Source of the DNA: Gammaproteobacteria bacterium
GTDB taxonomy: Bacteria > Pseudomonadota > Gammaproteobacteria > Pseudomonadales > Azotimanducaceae
NCBI GenBank assembly: GCA_026705345.1
Contig: JAPPAV010000044.1
Span: 27,070-91,069, forward strand
DNA: 64,000 nucleotides
Direction of reading: 5' to 3'
Every line of letters starts with the position of its first letter. Position 1 is the first letter of the stretch. Both the position numbers and the translations under genes were made by a program. The notes under the pieces were generated by a model. It was not told the DNA's origin and searched no databases. It saw nothing but the letters and a program-made list of their open reading frames with translations. Shown piece after piece: positions 21,041 to 30,055 of the stretch.

Positions 21041-21955
21041 TCAGGTTCCCCGCAACCGCGGGTCCAGTGCATCCCGCAGGCCGTCGCCGATGTAGTTCAC
21101 GGACAGCACCGTCAGCGAGATCGCGAGGCCCGGCCAGATTACCCGCGCCGGCGTGATCGATATGAAGTTCGCGCCGTCGAACAGCAGGCGGCCCCAGGTC
21201 GGGAAGTCGGGCGGGAAGCCCAGCCCTAAGAACGACAGCGCCGACTCGGTGATGATGGCGTTGGCGATGCCGAGCGTCGCCGAGACCATGATCGGGCTCA
21301 TGACGTTCGGCAGCACGTGGCGGGCGACGATGCGCCGTTCCCGGGTGCCGATGCTCCGCGCCGCGGTCACGAACTCGCGCTCCTTGATGGCCAGCACTTC
21401 GCCGCGCACGATCCGCGCGGTCTGCATCCAACTCGTGATGCCGATCACGAACACGATGAGCAGGAAGATGCCGGTCTCCGGACCCAACGCGGCCCGCAGC
21501 GTGTCGCGGAACAGCATGATGATGACCAGCAGCAACGGCAGCAGCGGCAACGCCAGGAAGAGATCCGTGCTGCGCATGAGCAGACCGTCCAGGCGCTTGA
21601 AGTAGCCGGCCAGCACCCCGACCCCGGTGCCGAGCACCAGCGACAGCAGCATCGCCGTGAACCCCACCGCCAGCGAAATCCGTCCTCCGGCGAGCATCTG
21701 CGCGAGCATGTCGCGTCCCAGGTTGTCGGTCCCCAGGGGATGGGACCAGGACACCGGCGCGTTGCGTGCCTGGATATCTAGGTATTGCGGATCAATCCCG
21801 TGCAGGAAAGGACCGAGAAGTACCGCGAGCACGATGAACGCGAACACGCCGACGCCGACCAACGCGCCTTTGTGATTGCGGAACGCCAGCCATACGTCCA
21901 TCCACAGCGAACGGTGCTCGTGGAGCGGGGCGTCCTGATACGTTTGCTCGGCCAT
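21041..21955 (-). CDS. dppC: Oligopeptide/dipeptide ABC importer, permease C
   Basis: A 304-residue DppC/OppC-type permease. It has the N-terminal short helix, the HPLGTDNLGRDMLAQMLAGGRISL motif before the core, and the EAA loop EFVTAARSIGTRERRIVARHVLPN. About six membrane helices are visible, ending DGLRDALDPRLRG. It is the last gene of the dpp-like operon, with its ATG 2 nt after the dppB stop. Substrate class (peptides or other small oligomers) is inferred from the family. Confidence 0.93.
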   Translation of the reverse strand: MAEQTYQDAPLHEHRSLWMDVWLAFRNHKGALVGVGVFAFIVLAVLLGPFLHGIDPQYLDIQARNAPVSWSHPLGTDNLGRDMLAQMLAGGRISLAVGFTAMLLSLVLGTGVGVLAGYFKRLDGLLMRSTDLFLALPLLPLLLVIIMLFRDTLRAALGPETGIFLLIVFVIGITSWMQTARIVRGEVLAIKEREFVTAARSIGTRERRIVARHVLPNVMSPIMVSATLGIANAIITESALSFLGLGFPPDFPTWGRLLFDGANFISITPARVIWPGLAISLTVLSVNYIGDGLRDALDPRLRGT

Positions 21956-21957
21956 CG

Positions 21958-22971
21958 CTAGTCGTACCGGATGCGCGGATCGAGGATGCCGTAGAGCACG
22001 TCGGCGACCAGGTTGAAGCCGACGATCAGCACCGCGAACAGGAAGGTCAGGGTCTGCACCATGGGAATGTCGGCGCCCTGGATGGCGACGATCAGCAGTT
22101 GCCCGAGGCCGTTCACGCGGAAGATCTGCTCGGTGATGATTGCGCCGCCGAAGATGGTCGGGATGCCGAGCGCAATCATCGTCACCACCGGGATCATGCT
22201 GTTGCGCAATACATGGACGAGGAGTACGGCGCGCTCCCGTATCCCCTTGGAGCGGGCCGTGCGCACGTAGTCGAGATTCAGGTTGTCGAGCACGGAGGAG
22301 CGCATGAAGCGGCTCAGTTGGGCGGCGTTGTAGAACGCCAGCACCATCACCGGCATGACGATCTGCTTGATCTGCACCCAGAAACTCGCCAGATCCATGA
22401 CCCGATGGGTGGTGTCGTATATCGACGGCAGCCACTCCAGCATCACGCTGAACAGGATGATGGCGACGAGGCCGGTGAAGAAGGTCGGCACCGAGAATCC
22501 CACCATGGACACGAACGTGCCCACCTGGTCGAACCACGAGTATTGCCGGTAGGCCGAGACGATTCCGATGGGCAGCGCGATCAATATGCCCACCACGTAG
22601 GACAGGCCGACGACCCACAGCGTCTGCGGCATCCGTTCCGCAATGATGTCCACCACGGGGCTCCGCGTGGCGTACGAGATCACCCGCGTACGCGAATCGG
22701 AATCACCGATCTCCACGTCGAAGGCTCTCTCGATCAGGTTGAGGGGCTCGTTGACGAAGAACTGCTCCATCCACTTCGCGTAGCGGATCGGGAACGCCTC
22801 GTCGAGCCCCAGGGACTCGCGGATCTGCGCCCGCGTCTCCGGCGGGATGGTGAGGGGCAACTGGCCGGTCGGGTCGCTAGGTGCCAAGTCGAGCAGCGCG
22901 AAGATCGCGAAGCTGATCGCGATCAGGGTCGGCACCGCGAACAGTAGCCGGCGGGTAATGTAGCGGATCAT
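21958..22971 (-). CDS. dppB: Oligopeptide/dipeptide ABC importer, permease B
   Basis: A 337-residue DppB/OppB-type permease starting MIRYITRRLLFAVPTLIAISFAIFALLDLAPSDP. The EAA loop is DYVRTARSKGIRERAVLLVHVLRN, and the ending LVADVLYGILDPRIRYD is typical. The large periplasmic loop between TM1 and TM2 (about 100 residues) is longer than in the shortest homologues. The ATG at 22971 is preferred over an in-frame GTG 16 codons upstream. Confidence 0.93.
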   Translation of the reverse strand: MIRYITRRLLFAVPTLIAISFAIFALLDLAPSDPTGQLPLTIPPETRAQIRESLGLDEAFPIRYAKWMEQFFVNEPLNLIERAFDVEIGDSDSRTRVISYATRSPVVDIIAERMPQTLWVVGLSYVVGILIALPIGIVSAYRQYSWFDQVGTFVSMVGFSVPTFFTGLVAIILFSVMLEWLPSIYDTTHRVMDLASFWVQIKQIVMPVMVLAFYNAAQLSRFMRSSVLDNLNLDYVRTARSKGIRERAVLLVHVLRNSMIPVVTMIALGIPTIFGGAIITEQIFRVNGLGQLLIVAIQGADIPMVQTLTFLFAVLIVGFNLVADVLYGILDPRIRYD

Positions 22972-23037
22972 CGCCTCACCGACCCGTCCGCTCCGGCGGC
23001 AGTCGCCCCCGCCGGACATGTCGGCTCACTTGGCAAC

Positions 23038-23102
23038 GGGACGGGACAACGCCGCCAAACGGCTCGAACGCGCCCGCAAGGGCGCGATAGCCTCGCCCCT
23101 AC
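23038..23102. repeat. REP remnants between dppA and dppB
   Basis: About 23038-23055 is a truncated A copy (GGGACGGGACAACGCC). 23069-23102 (-) is a C-like copy with GCGCCC / GGGCGC hairpin and the end CGCCCCTAC. The GTAG foot of the latter (23102-23099) contains the dppA stop codon. Confidence 0.75.
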
Positions 23103-24970
23103 CTGTACCAGTCCTCGATGTTCCATAGTTCCGAGTCCCACGGATTCATGCGGACGCCCTGCAAGGACTTAGCACGCGCAGAAGTCGACGCCCGCCAGAT
23201 CAGCGGGATCAGGAAGTGGTTCTCGATGACGATGTCGTTCATGCGCTTCGCGGTCTCGAAGCGCTGCTCGCCGTAGGGCGTTACCGCCAGCTTGTCGACC
23301 AAGGCGTCGAACTCGGCGGAACAGCCCCGGGACATGTTCGTACCGAGCCATTGGTTGTCCGGTCCGGGCGCCTCGTCGCAGACCCACGCGGCCATGTAGA
23401 ACTCCGGGTCCGTGCCCTGGAAATTGCTCGTGTACATCTCCACGTCGGCGTAGAACTTCTGGTAGGTGTCTGGACTCGCCGGATCGCCGCCGAAGAAAAC
23501 GCCGCCGTCGATGTTGCGCAGTTCGGTTTCGACGCCGATCTGCTGCCACATCTGCTTGATCAGCGCCTGGGTGCCCTGGCGCACCGAGTTGGTGGAAGTC
23601 TGGTAGAGGATCGACAGCCGGACACCGTCCTTGGCGCGTACGCCATCGGCACCGGGCACCCAGCCCGCCTCGTCGAGAAGGCGTTGGGCCTCCTCGGGGT
23701 CCGGCTCCCTACAGCCTTCGTTGGCCGTCGAGGCGTACACGGGTGGCGCTGGCACGATGTTGCAGGTCACGCGACCGGTCCGCCCGTAGCCCGCCTCGAC
23801 CAGCAACTGCCGGTCGATGGCCAGCGACAACGCTCGACGCACATGCGGATCGGAGAGGAACGGGTGGGGATTGGTGCCGTCGAGAAGCAGCGAGCGGCGC
23901 TCCGGCCCCAAGCTGGAATCCGCATTCGTCTGGTTGATCACCAGGCGTTCCACGTTGGTGCCGAACCCCATGACGATCTCGCCCTTCCCGGCGGCCAGCA
24001 TCTGCTCGAGGATCTCGGGCTCCACCTGTAGATTCCATGCGTAGTCGTACTCGCCGGTCTCGAGCACCGCACGGGCCGAGGACGCGGCATCGCCACCGCC
24101 CTTCAACGTCACGGTCTTCATCCAGGGCTTTCCGGGCTCGCGGTAGCGTTCGTTGGCAGAGAAACTGATCACGTCATTGGCGCGAAACTCGTCGACCTTG
24201 AACGGTCCCGTGCCGACGGGTCCAAAGTTCTCCGTCGTGCACTCCGGCGCCTTGAGGCCCGTGCAATCCTTGAACTGTTCGGCCTGGATGATCGGCGTGA
24301 CGGCACCGACGAACGGACCATAGGGAACGGGCTTGGCCACGGTGAACGTCACCCGCACCGTGTGGTCGTCGAGGGCTTCGAACCCCTCGACGTCGGTGAA
24401 CGACGCATCGGCGCTGCACCCGACCTCCTCATCGAGGCAGTATTCGCCGGTGAACACGACATCATGGGCGGTGAACGGCGTGCCGTCCGCCCACACGACA
24501 TCCTGCTTGAGCTTCCAAGTGATGCTGCGCATGTCGTCGGCGACGCCGCCGTTTTCGCGGGTCGGGATCTCAAGGGCCAATACCGGGAACATCTCGCCGC
24601 TGTCGTCGTAGTTCGCCAGCGGCTCGATCACGAGCGATGCCGCCTCGATCTCCTTCGTGCCGCCCGACAGGTACGGGTTCATGGTCGACACCGCCTGCCA
24701 ATAGAGGATGTTGACATGCCGGTTCTCGACCGGTTCGGGGACGATGAATTCCTCCACGATCTCGTCCGGACCGCAGCCCGCAACCATCGCCGCCACGATG
24801 GTCGCCATGATCGGCCCGTTGGGGCGACCGCGCGCCCTGGCGGGCGCGTTGTGGTCGCCCGCTCGACCCTTGTGGTCGCCTGCACCGGACGACTCGGTGC
24901 GGAGGCAACGGGACGGGACAAGCCCAGCACGGGACGGGACAAGCCCGTCCCCTACGGTCGGAAGGTTCAT
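23099..24970 (-). CDS. dppA: ABC importer substrate-binding lipoprotein (SBP family 5) with REP-encoded N-terminal extension
   Basis: A 623-residue SBP_bac_5 protein: LYWQAVSTMNPYLSGGTKEIE, SITWKLKQDVVWADGTPFTAHDVVFT, GTGPFKVDEF and HVRRALSLAIDRQLL are family marks. A lipobox (MATIVAAMVAGC) starts at residue 55, yet the best ribosome-binding site (AGGAGA, 6 nt) belongs to the ATG at 24970. Codons 6-51 between these points are REP-derived DNA in frame, including two VPSR peptides and the GAGDHKGRAGDH stretch. Either a long leader is translated, or the ATG at 24808, with no Shine-Dalgarno, is used. The original short signal sequence was presumably interrupted. The protein would bind peptides for DppBCDF. 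Confidence 0.9.
   Translation of the reverse strand: MNLPTVGDGLVPSRAGLVPSRCLRTESSGAGDHKGRAGDHNAPARARGRPNGPIMATIVAAMVAGCGPDEIVEEFIVPEPVENRHVNILYWQAVSTMNPYLSGGTKEIEAASLVIEPLANYDDSGEMFPVLALEIPTRENGGVADDMRSITWKLKQDVVWADGTPFTAHDVVFTGEYCLDEEVGCSADASFTDVEGFEALDDHTVRVTFTVAKPVPYGPFVGAVTPIIQAEQFKDCTGLKAPECTTENFGPVGTGPFKVDEFRANDVISFSANERYREPGKPWMKTVTLKGGGDAASSARAVLETGEYDYAWNLQVEPEILEQMLAAGKGEIVMGFGTNVERLVINQTNADSSLGPERRSLLLDGTNPHPFLSDPHVRRALSLAIDRQLLVEAGYGRTGRVTCNIVPAPPVYASTANEGCREPDPEEAQRLLDEAGWVPGADGVRAKDGVRLSILYQTSTNSVRQGTQALIKQMWQQIGVETELRNIDGGVFFGGDPASPDTYQKFYADVEMYTSNFQGTDPEFYMAAWVCDEAPGPDNQWLGTNMSRGCSAEFDALVDKLAVTPYGEQRFETAKRMNDIVIENHFLIPLIWRASTSARAKSLQGVRMNPWDSELWNIEDWYR
24818..24955. repeat. 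REP cluster inside the dppA reading frame
   Basis: It spans 138 bp. 24818-24860 (+) is a C-type copy (GTTGGGGCGACC ... inner GCGCGCCC / GGGCGCG ... GGTCGCCC). About 24862-24890 is a B half copy (CCTTGTGGTCGCC). 24910-24925 is an A half copy. 24931-24955 (-) is a perfect A copy. The total is a multiple of three and contains no in-frame stop on the dppA strand. Confidence 0.9.
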
Positions 24971-25003
24971 CGGCGTTCTCCTGTGTTCATTAAGGCGGCG
25001 TGC

Positions 25004-26014
25004 TCAAGCGTCCCCCGCATAGTGACATGCAACCCGGTGACCCGGCCGCAACTCCCGCCATTCCGGTTCCCGGGCCGAACACTCGGGGGTGGCCATCGGA
25101 CATCGGGTGCTGAATCGGCAACCCGGCGGCGGATCCGCCGGGCTCGGGACGTCGCCGGTCAAGATGATTCGCTCACGGGCCGCCTCGAGTTCCGGATCGT
25201 GGACCGGGGCCGCAGACATCAGGGCTCGCGTGTAGGGATGCAGTGGTTCCCGGTAGAGTTCATCGCTCGGGGCCAGTTCCACGATCTTGCCGAGATACAT
25301 CACGGCGACCCGGTCGGCGATGTGGCGAACCATGGCGAGGTCGTGGGAAATGAACAGATAAGTGAGCCCGAGCCGCTCCTGCAGATCCTGCAGGAGGTTG
25401 ACGACCTGGGCCTGGATCGAGACGTCCAGCGCGGCGATCGGTTCGTCGCAGACGATGAACTCGGGTTCGAGGGCCAGCGCCCGCGCGATGCCTATGCGCT
25501 GGCGCTGGCCGCCGGAGAACTCGTGGGGATAGCGGTTCGCAAAGCGCGCGCTGAGTCCCACCGCGTTCAGCAGTTCGTCGACGCGCTCGTCCAGCGCCGT
25601 GCCCTTCGCCACGCCGTGTTCGACGAGCGGTTCGCCGACTATGCTGCCGACGGTCATGCGTGGATTGAGACTGTCCTGGGGATCCTGGAAGACCATCTGC
25701 ATGCTTTGGCGCAACCGGCGCAGCGACTCGCCGCGCACACCGCCGATGTCTTCGCCGCGAAACGCGATGCGCCCGGCCGTCGGATCGTAGAGGCGCAGGA
25801 TCACGCGACCCGCCGTGGACTTGCCGCAGCCGCTCTCGCCCACCAATCCCAGCGTCTCGCGTTCATGGATCTGGAAATCCACCCCGTCCACGGCCCGCAC
25901 GCTGCCCACCTGGCGCCGGAACACGCCGCGCATGATCGGGAAGTGCTTGGCCAGGTTCTCGACTTCGAGCAGCACGGGAGTCGCGCTATCGGAATGCACG
26001 GGGGCATTCGCCAT
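25004..26014 (-). CDS. dppF: Oligopeptide/dipeptide ABC importer ATPase F
   Basis: A 336-residue ATPase: Walker [27 protein letters not shown], signature [21 protein letters not shown], Walker [15 protein letters not shown] loop FISHDLAMV. The C-terminal oligopeptide-transporter region ([12 protein letters not shown] ... GCRFSTRCP) contains the Cys-rich element typical of DppF/OppF. The start MANAPVH at 26014 lies 7 nt after the dppD stop. Confidence 0.95.
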   Translation of the reverse strand: MANAPVHSDSATPVLLEVENLAKHFPIMRGVFRRQVGSVRAVDGVDFQIHERETLGLVGESGCGKSTAGRVILRLYDPTAGRIAFRGEDIGGVRGESLRRLRQSMQMVFQDPQDSLNPRMTVGSIVGEPLVEHGVAKGTALDERVDELLNAVGLSARFANRYPHEFSGGQRQRIGIARALALEPEFIVCDEPIAALDVSIQAQVVNLLQDLQERLGLTYLFISHDLAMVRHIADRVAVMYLGKIVELAPSDELYREPLHPYTRALMSAAPVHDPELEAARERIILTGDVPSPADPPPGCRFSTRCPMATPECSAREPEWRELRPGHRVACHYAGDA

Positions 26015-26021
26015 GGCGGGT

Positions 26022-27050
26022 TCAGTCGGCACGGGGCGCTCCGCGATCCACGTCGAAGAAGCACGCGACCTCGTGGCCCCCGCCAACAGTTTTCAGCATC
26101 GGGTTCTCGCGTTGACAGCGATCGAAGGCATGTTCGCAACGCGGCGCAAAAGGACACGACGCCGGCGCCTGAAGGAGACTGGGGGGATGGCCGGGAATAC
26201 TCGCCAAGCGCCCGGCAGTTTCTCCCTCGGCATCGGCCGACGGCAGCGTACGCAGCAGGCCCCGGGTATAGGGGTGCTTCGGTCGCGCGTAGAGGGACTT
26301 GACGTCGCCCCGCTCGACCACTTGGCCGCCGTACATCACCATGACGCGATCCGCGAGACCCGCAACGACGCCGAGATCGTGGGTGATCCAGATGATCGAC
26401 ATGCCGAGTTCCCGGCGCAGTCGCTTCACCACGTCGAGGATCTGCGCCTGGATGGTCACATCGAGGGCGGTGGTCGGTTCGTCGGCGATCAGCACCTTCG
26501 GATTGCATGCCAGCGCGATGGCGATCATCACCCGTTGCCGCATACCCCCCGAGAACTGGTGCGGAAAGTCGCCGAGGCGCCGAGTGGCCTCGGGGATGCC
26601 CACCAGGTCCAGCAACTGCGCGGCGCGTTCGCGGGCAGCGGCCTTGTCCATGCCGAGATGGAGGCGCAGCGGCTCCGTCAACTGGTAGCCCACGGTGAGC
26701 ACGGGGTTCAGGGACGTCATCGGATCCTGGAAGATGAACCCCACCCGGGCACCGCGCACCTCCCGGAGCCGATCCGCGTCGAACGCCATCAGGTCCTCGC
26801 CTTCGAGCCGTGCGGTGCCCGAGACGATCTCCGCCGGCGGCGTGGGCAGCAGCTTGAGGAGCGACAGCATGGTCACGCTCTTGCCCGAACCGCTCTCGCC
26901 GACCACGCCAAGGACTTCGCCCTCCCCTAGCTCGAAGCCGATACCGTTCACGGCGTGCACGACGCCTTCCTGGGTGTGGAACCGGGTCCGGACGTCCTCG
27001 ACAGCTAGCACCGGGTGTGTAGCCGTCGCCCCACTCAACGGAGCCTCCAC
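26022..27050 (-). CDS. dppD: Oligopeptide/dipeptide ABC importer ATPase D
   Basis: A 342-residue ATPase: Walker [27 protein letters not shown], signature [19 protein letters not shown], Walker [16 protein letters not shown] loop WITHDLGVV, and the oligo_HPY tail [13 protein letters not shown] with [18 protein letters not shown] at 27050 is the likely start. It is the first gene of the operon (order D-F-A-B-C), so the promoter should lie in the REP-bearing gap at 27051-27240. Confidence 0.95.
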   Translation of the reverse strand: MEAPLSGATATHPVLAVEDVRTRFHTQEGVVHAVNGIGFELGEGEVLGVVGESGSGKSVTMLSLLKLLPTPPAEIVSGTARLEGEDLMAFDADRLREVRGARVGFIFQDPMTSLNPVLTVGYQLTEPLRLHLGMDKAAARERAAQLLDLVGIPEATRRLGDFPHQFSGGMRQRVMIAIALACNPKVLIADEPTTALDVTIQAQILDVVKRLRRELGMSIIWITHDLGVVAGLADRVMVMYGGQVVERGDVKSLYARPKHPYTRGLLRTLPSADAEGETAGRLASIPGHPPSLLQAPASCPFAPRCEHAFDRCQRENPMLKTVGGGHEVACFFDVDRGAPRAD

Positions 27051-27144
27051 GATCGAAACGCCGTGTCAACGATTGCGGGTACCGGGCACGGGTATGGCAG
27101 GGCGCCATGTTCGGACGAAACTGCCGGCGTTGGCGTGCCCCGCC

Positions 27145-27240
27145 GTAGGGGACGGGCTTGTCCCGTCCCGTTTCGACGAATCGACAGGTCACCATGCAGG
27201 CGACCGCGCGCCCTGACGGGCGCGATAGGGTCGCCCCTAC
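27145..27240. repeat. REP pair upstream of dppD
   Basis: 27145-27169 (+) is a perfect A copy. 27199-27240 (-) is a C-type copy: GGCGACC, inner GCGCGCCC-TGA-CGGGCGCG hairpin, GGTCGCCCCTAC end. It occupies much of the divergent gap between dppD and the nucleoside hydrolase; no clear promoter boxes were found in the remainder (27241-27451). Confidence 0.9.
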
Positions 27241-27451
27241 GGGGCTGTTCCACGCGAGTTCTGATACCGGGGCTCCGGGCGCGCATTGACGGGTTGATGG
27301 CCCGAAGCGTACCGAGTTCCACGTCGACGTGCATGAAAAGCAGTCACGCTTGCCGCTCGGCCCGTCGCGGGCTTGTGGTAGCGTCTGGTGCCGCGCGGAT
27401 CGAGCGCGCACCGTCCGATCCGCAACAATCCGTGAACAGGAGCCTCCGCAG

Positions 27452-28393
27452 GTGGCACAAACCGTGGGACGAGCGTCGGTCGCGTTGCTCCTTCTGGTCA
27501 CGCTCCCGGCACACACGAACGAAGCAGCAGTGCCCGACGAACCGAAACGAATCATCCTCGAAACAGATATGACGTTCGACGTGGACGACGTCGGCGCCCT
27601 AGCGGTGCTTCATGCGTTGGCCGACGACGGGCGCGCCAAGATCATCGCCGTGAACTACAACGAGGTCCACGAGAACGGCGCCAGCGCGATCGATGCCATC
27701 AACACCTGGTACGGCCGCAGCGACATACCCGTCGGCGTGTACCGGAGCGAGCTTCCCGACCCCGATCCATCGCGCTATCTCGATCACCTCGCAGCCTTCC
27801 CCCGCCGCCTGACCGCCGACGGCGCGCCCGATGCACTGGATGTCTATCGGCGGGTATTGAACGATCAGCCGGACGGATCGGTGACCATCGTGAGCGTCGG
27901 CTTTCTCAACAACCTCGCGGACCTGCTCCGCGCCGAGACCGATCTCGTGGCGAGCAAGGTGGAGAAACTCGTCGTCATGGGCGGCCGCCACAACGACGGC
28001 TTCAACCTGGTCCGCCACGGCCTCGTCGACACAACCCAGGAGGTGATCGAGAACTGGCCGACGCCACTGGCCATCTCGGACTACGGCGGACGCGTGCATA
28101 CCGGTGCCACGCTCGCCGACACGTCCGCCGACAACCCCGTCAGGGAGGCCTACTTCCGCTGGTTCGGTGGTAGGTTCGAGGGACGATCAAGCTGGGACCA
28201 GGTGGCCGTGCTCTACGCCATCTACGGCGCGGGAGACTGGTTCGAGGATGTCGCAAGCGGCACGGGAAGCCTGCGAAACGGATATTCCTGGCAGTTGAAG
28301 TCCGGGTGGCGAACCTACGTCGGCCCCAAGCGGTCCGAGGAAGGGTTCGTGGACTTGATCGAACGGTTGATGGTCGAGCCACCGCGCAACTGA
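27452..28393 (+). CDS. Secreted inosine-uridine-type nucleoside hydrolase
   Basis: A 313-residue IU_nuc_hydro protein. A signal peptide (MAQTVGRASVALLLLVTLPAHT) precedes the catalytic N-terminus RIILETDMTFDVDDVGALAVLHALAD, which keeps the Asp cluster that binds Ca2+ and activates water. Further family traces are VVMGGRHNDGFNL and SWDQVAVLYAIYG. The GTG start at 27452 has AGGAG 9 nt upstream; the longer in-frame ATG at 27329 gives an implausible leader. It would release bases from nucleosides in the periplasm. Substrate specificity is not readable. Confidence 0.85.
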   Translation: MAQTVGRASVALLLLVTLPAHTNEAAVPDEPKRIILETDMTFDVDDVGALAVLHALADDGRAKIIAVNYNEVHENGASAIDAINTWYGRSDIPVGVYRSELPDPDPSRYLDHLAAFPRRLTADGAPDALDVYRRVLNDQPDGSVTIVSVGFLNNLADLLRAETDLVASKVEKLVVMGGRHNDGFNLVRHGLVDTTQEVIENWPTPLAISDYGGRVHTGATLADTSADNPVREAYFRWFGGRFEGRSSWDQVAVLYAIYGAGDWFEDVASGTGSLRNGYSWQLKSGWRTYVGPKRSEEGFVDLIERLMVEPPRN

Positions 28394-28409
28394 GACTACG
28401 GGTGTGGTC

Positions 28410-28426
28410 GTTCAGTCTCCGTTCAG
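28410..28426 (+). promoter_or_regulatory. GTTCAG direct repeat, possible response-regulator box
   Basis: Two GTTCAG hexamers start 11 bp apart (28410 and 28421), the spacing typical of OmpR/PhoB-family half-sites. They lie about 45 nt before the lipoprotein start at 28469, with CTAGGAT as a possible -10 downstream. This is based on spacing only. Confidence 0.35.
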
Positions 28427-28468
28427 CTAGCGGTCCTAGGATCGATGTATCGGAATGGGAGGGCAAAC

Positions 28469-29098
28469 ATGGCTAGTCACGCAATCCTCGGCGCCGAGCG
28501 CGTCTTTGCGCGGGCGTGGCGGGAGACCTTCGATGACGGGGGGCTACGACAATTGAGAACGCCGGTCCTCTTCGGCTGCTGCCTGCTCATGGCCGGTTGT
28601 GCCACCGTCCTGCCGGGGGTGCTGTCCGATTTCAGCGAGATGAAGGCCGAAGTCAGCGTGCCCATCTTGCGGAACATCCTCTTCGAGGCACCCTACTCCA
28701 AGGTACTCGAGTCGTCCGGCCCCGTCGCCGAGAAGCACTGTGCGAGCGTCGGCAGGAAGCCGGTGTTCGTCTCCATGCGGGGGGTCGACCTACGGAACTC
28801 CGTCGTGGTGGTTGGTGTCGGTGCTACCAACACCGACGATGCGATCGTGCTCTACCGCTGCGATAAGGAGCGGGATGAGGAGGAGGAAGCCGTGCGTATC
28901 GCCCTCGCGGCCTTTTCGCCCGACGTAGTGGTACACGTGTGGGACAAGCTATCGGAAGCGGAACGGCGCCGGCTCAAGGATGACGAACCCTTCCGGCGCG
29001 CGTTGGACGAAGGCTCCCTACGAACCGTCTCCGCCGAAATGGACCGTGTGCTGGGCGACGCGCGCCAGACGCCGGCCCCGCCCAGTTCCGCCACATAA
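28469..29098 (+). CDS. Unrecognised probable lipoprotein
   Basis: A 209-residue protein from the ATG at 28469, which has a strong GGGAGGG Shine-Dalgarno 5 nt upstream. A lipobox LLMAGC follows the hydrophobic stretch TPVLFGCCLL, but sits about 45 residues in. An in-frame TTG at 28553 would give a normal-length lipoprotein signal. The mature part (ILFEAPYSKVLESSGPVAEKHCASVGRKPVF..., DAIVLYRCDKERDEEEEAVRIALAAF) contains an acidic helix and two Cys. No family recognised. It converges on the tandem paralogues at 29.1-30.9 kb with only 2 nt between stops. Confidence 0.7.
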   Translation: MASHAILGAERVFARAWRETFDDGGLRQLRTPVLFGCCLLMAGCATVLPGVLSDFSEMKAEVSVPILRNILFEAPYSKVLESSGPVAEKHCASVGRKPVFVSMRGVDLRNSVVVVGVGATNTDDAIVLYRCDKERDEEEEAVRIALAAFSPDVVVHVWDKLSEAERRRLKDDEPFRRALDEGSLRTVSAEMDRVLGDARQTPAPPSSAT

Positions 29099-29100
29099 GG

Positions 29101-29988
29101 TCAAGGACGCTCTCGCGAGTAGACATAGGCCCGTTCGCGCAACTCCTCGGCGTCGATGGAACCGTGGCGGCAGTCCACGACGTCCTGTTTGGCGAGCACG
29201 TAGTAAGTCCACTGCCGTCCTGTTCGCCGTCCATCCTGCCCTGCCTTGTCCTGGCCCACCTTCAACGTCAGGTGTTCTTCGTCCGGCAGCGACTTGAGCA
29301 TCGCGTAGTCGCAGACGGTCTGCATCAGGACACCGTGGCTGTCGTCCGTCGAGGGTTCATCCGTCATTTCGACGAGGAGGTCCCGCAACCGCCGGACCTC
29401 TTTGTCGATGGCGGTCTGCAGCTCCCTCTGCTTTGCCTGCGACGCACCGATCTCGCGCCCGATCGGTCCGCTATCTATGGGGCGATCCAGGTTTCCGCCC
29501 TTACTGGCATCACGCAACTCGACGTGCCACTGCTCCAACAATTGGGCGTATTGCCGCCGCACCTCGTCTAGCTCGACGACCTGTACTTTGAGTCCCGCGA
29601 AGTCGTCCGGCTGGAGGGAGGCGTTGAGTCCCGGCAGGCGGGTCTCACCTGTCCTCGCTAAGGTCGTGAACAAGGCACTTGGGAGGTCGCGTGCCGAAGG
29701 CCTGCGACTGAACTGGAGCGAAACCAGGATTCCCTGCCTCACCAGATATTCCGCCTCGATGGCACGCACTCTCTCTTGCAGCCAATGCTCCAATTCCATA
29801 CGCGTCTGGTACGAGAGCGCCCGCAAGTCATCGCGGGACGCTGCCAATCCAGACATCTCGCTTTCCAGTGCTGCCCCAAGCACTCGTTCGAGGACAGCCA
29901 TCTCGTCGACGAGCGCCGCGAGGTTCTCCGGCTCGCGAGCCTGAGCCCCGGCCGCGAGCGCTGCGGCAAAGAATACGAGCGTCTTCAT
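29101..29988 (-). CDS. Unrecognised secreted coiled-coil protein, paralogue 2
   Basis: A 295-residue protein with signal peptide MKTLVFFAAALAAGAQA and AGGAGG 7 nt before the ATG. It shares with the gene immediately upstream the N-terminal REPENLAA.VDEM.VLERVL.AALESE, QGILVSLQF..RPSARDLP, SGPIGREI and the C-terminal LKSLPD.EHLTLKV...QWTY.VLAKQDVV. The middle is helical and heptad-rich. Cys in TVCDYA and VVDCRHG may form a disulphide. Third gene after an ECF sigma and its anti-sigma, so probably sigma-controlled and envelope-located. Function unknown. Confidence 0.8.
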   Translation of the reverse strand: MKTLVFFAAALAAGAQAREPENLAALVDEMAVLERVLGAALESEMSGLAASRDDLRALSYQTRMELEHWLQERVRAIEAEYLVRQGILVSLQFSRRPSARDLPSALFTTLARTGETRLPGLNASLQPDDFAGLKVQVVELDEVRRQYAQLLEQWHVELRDASKGGNLDRPIDSGPIGREIGASQAKQRELQTAIDKEVRRLRDLLVEMTDEPSTDDSHGVLMQTVCDYAMLKSLPDEEHLTLKVGQDKAGQDGRRTGRQWTYYVLAKQDVVDCRHGSIDAEELRERAYVYSRERP

Positions 29989-30055
29989 GTGAGTTCCTCC
30001 TCTCAGTAGCTCGCGCAGCCAAACACGCTCGGCAACGTGGCTAAAGCGCTACCGA

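Noticed and set aside
24362..26302. Plus-strand ORF of 646 codons
   Set aside because: Antisense to dppA and dppF.
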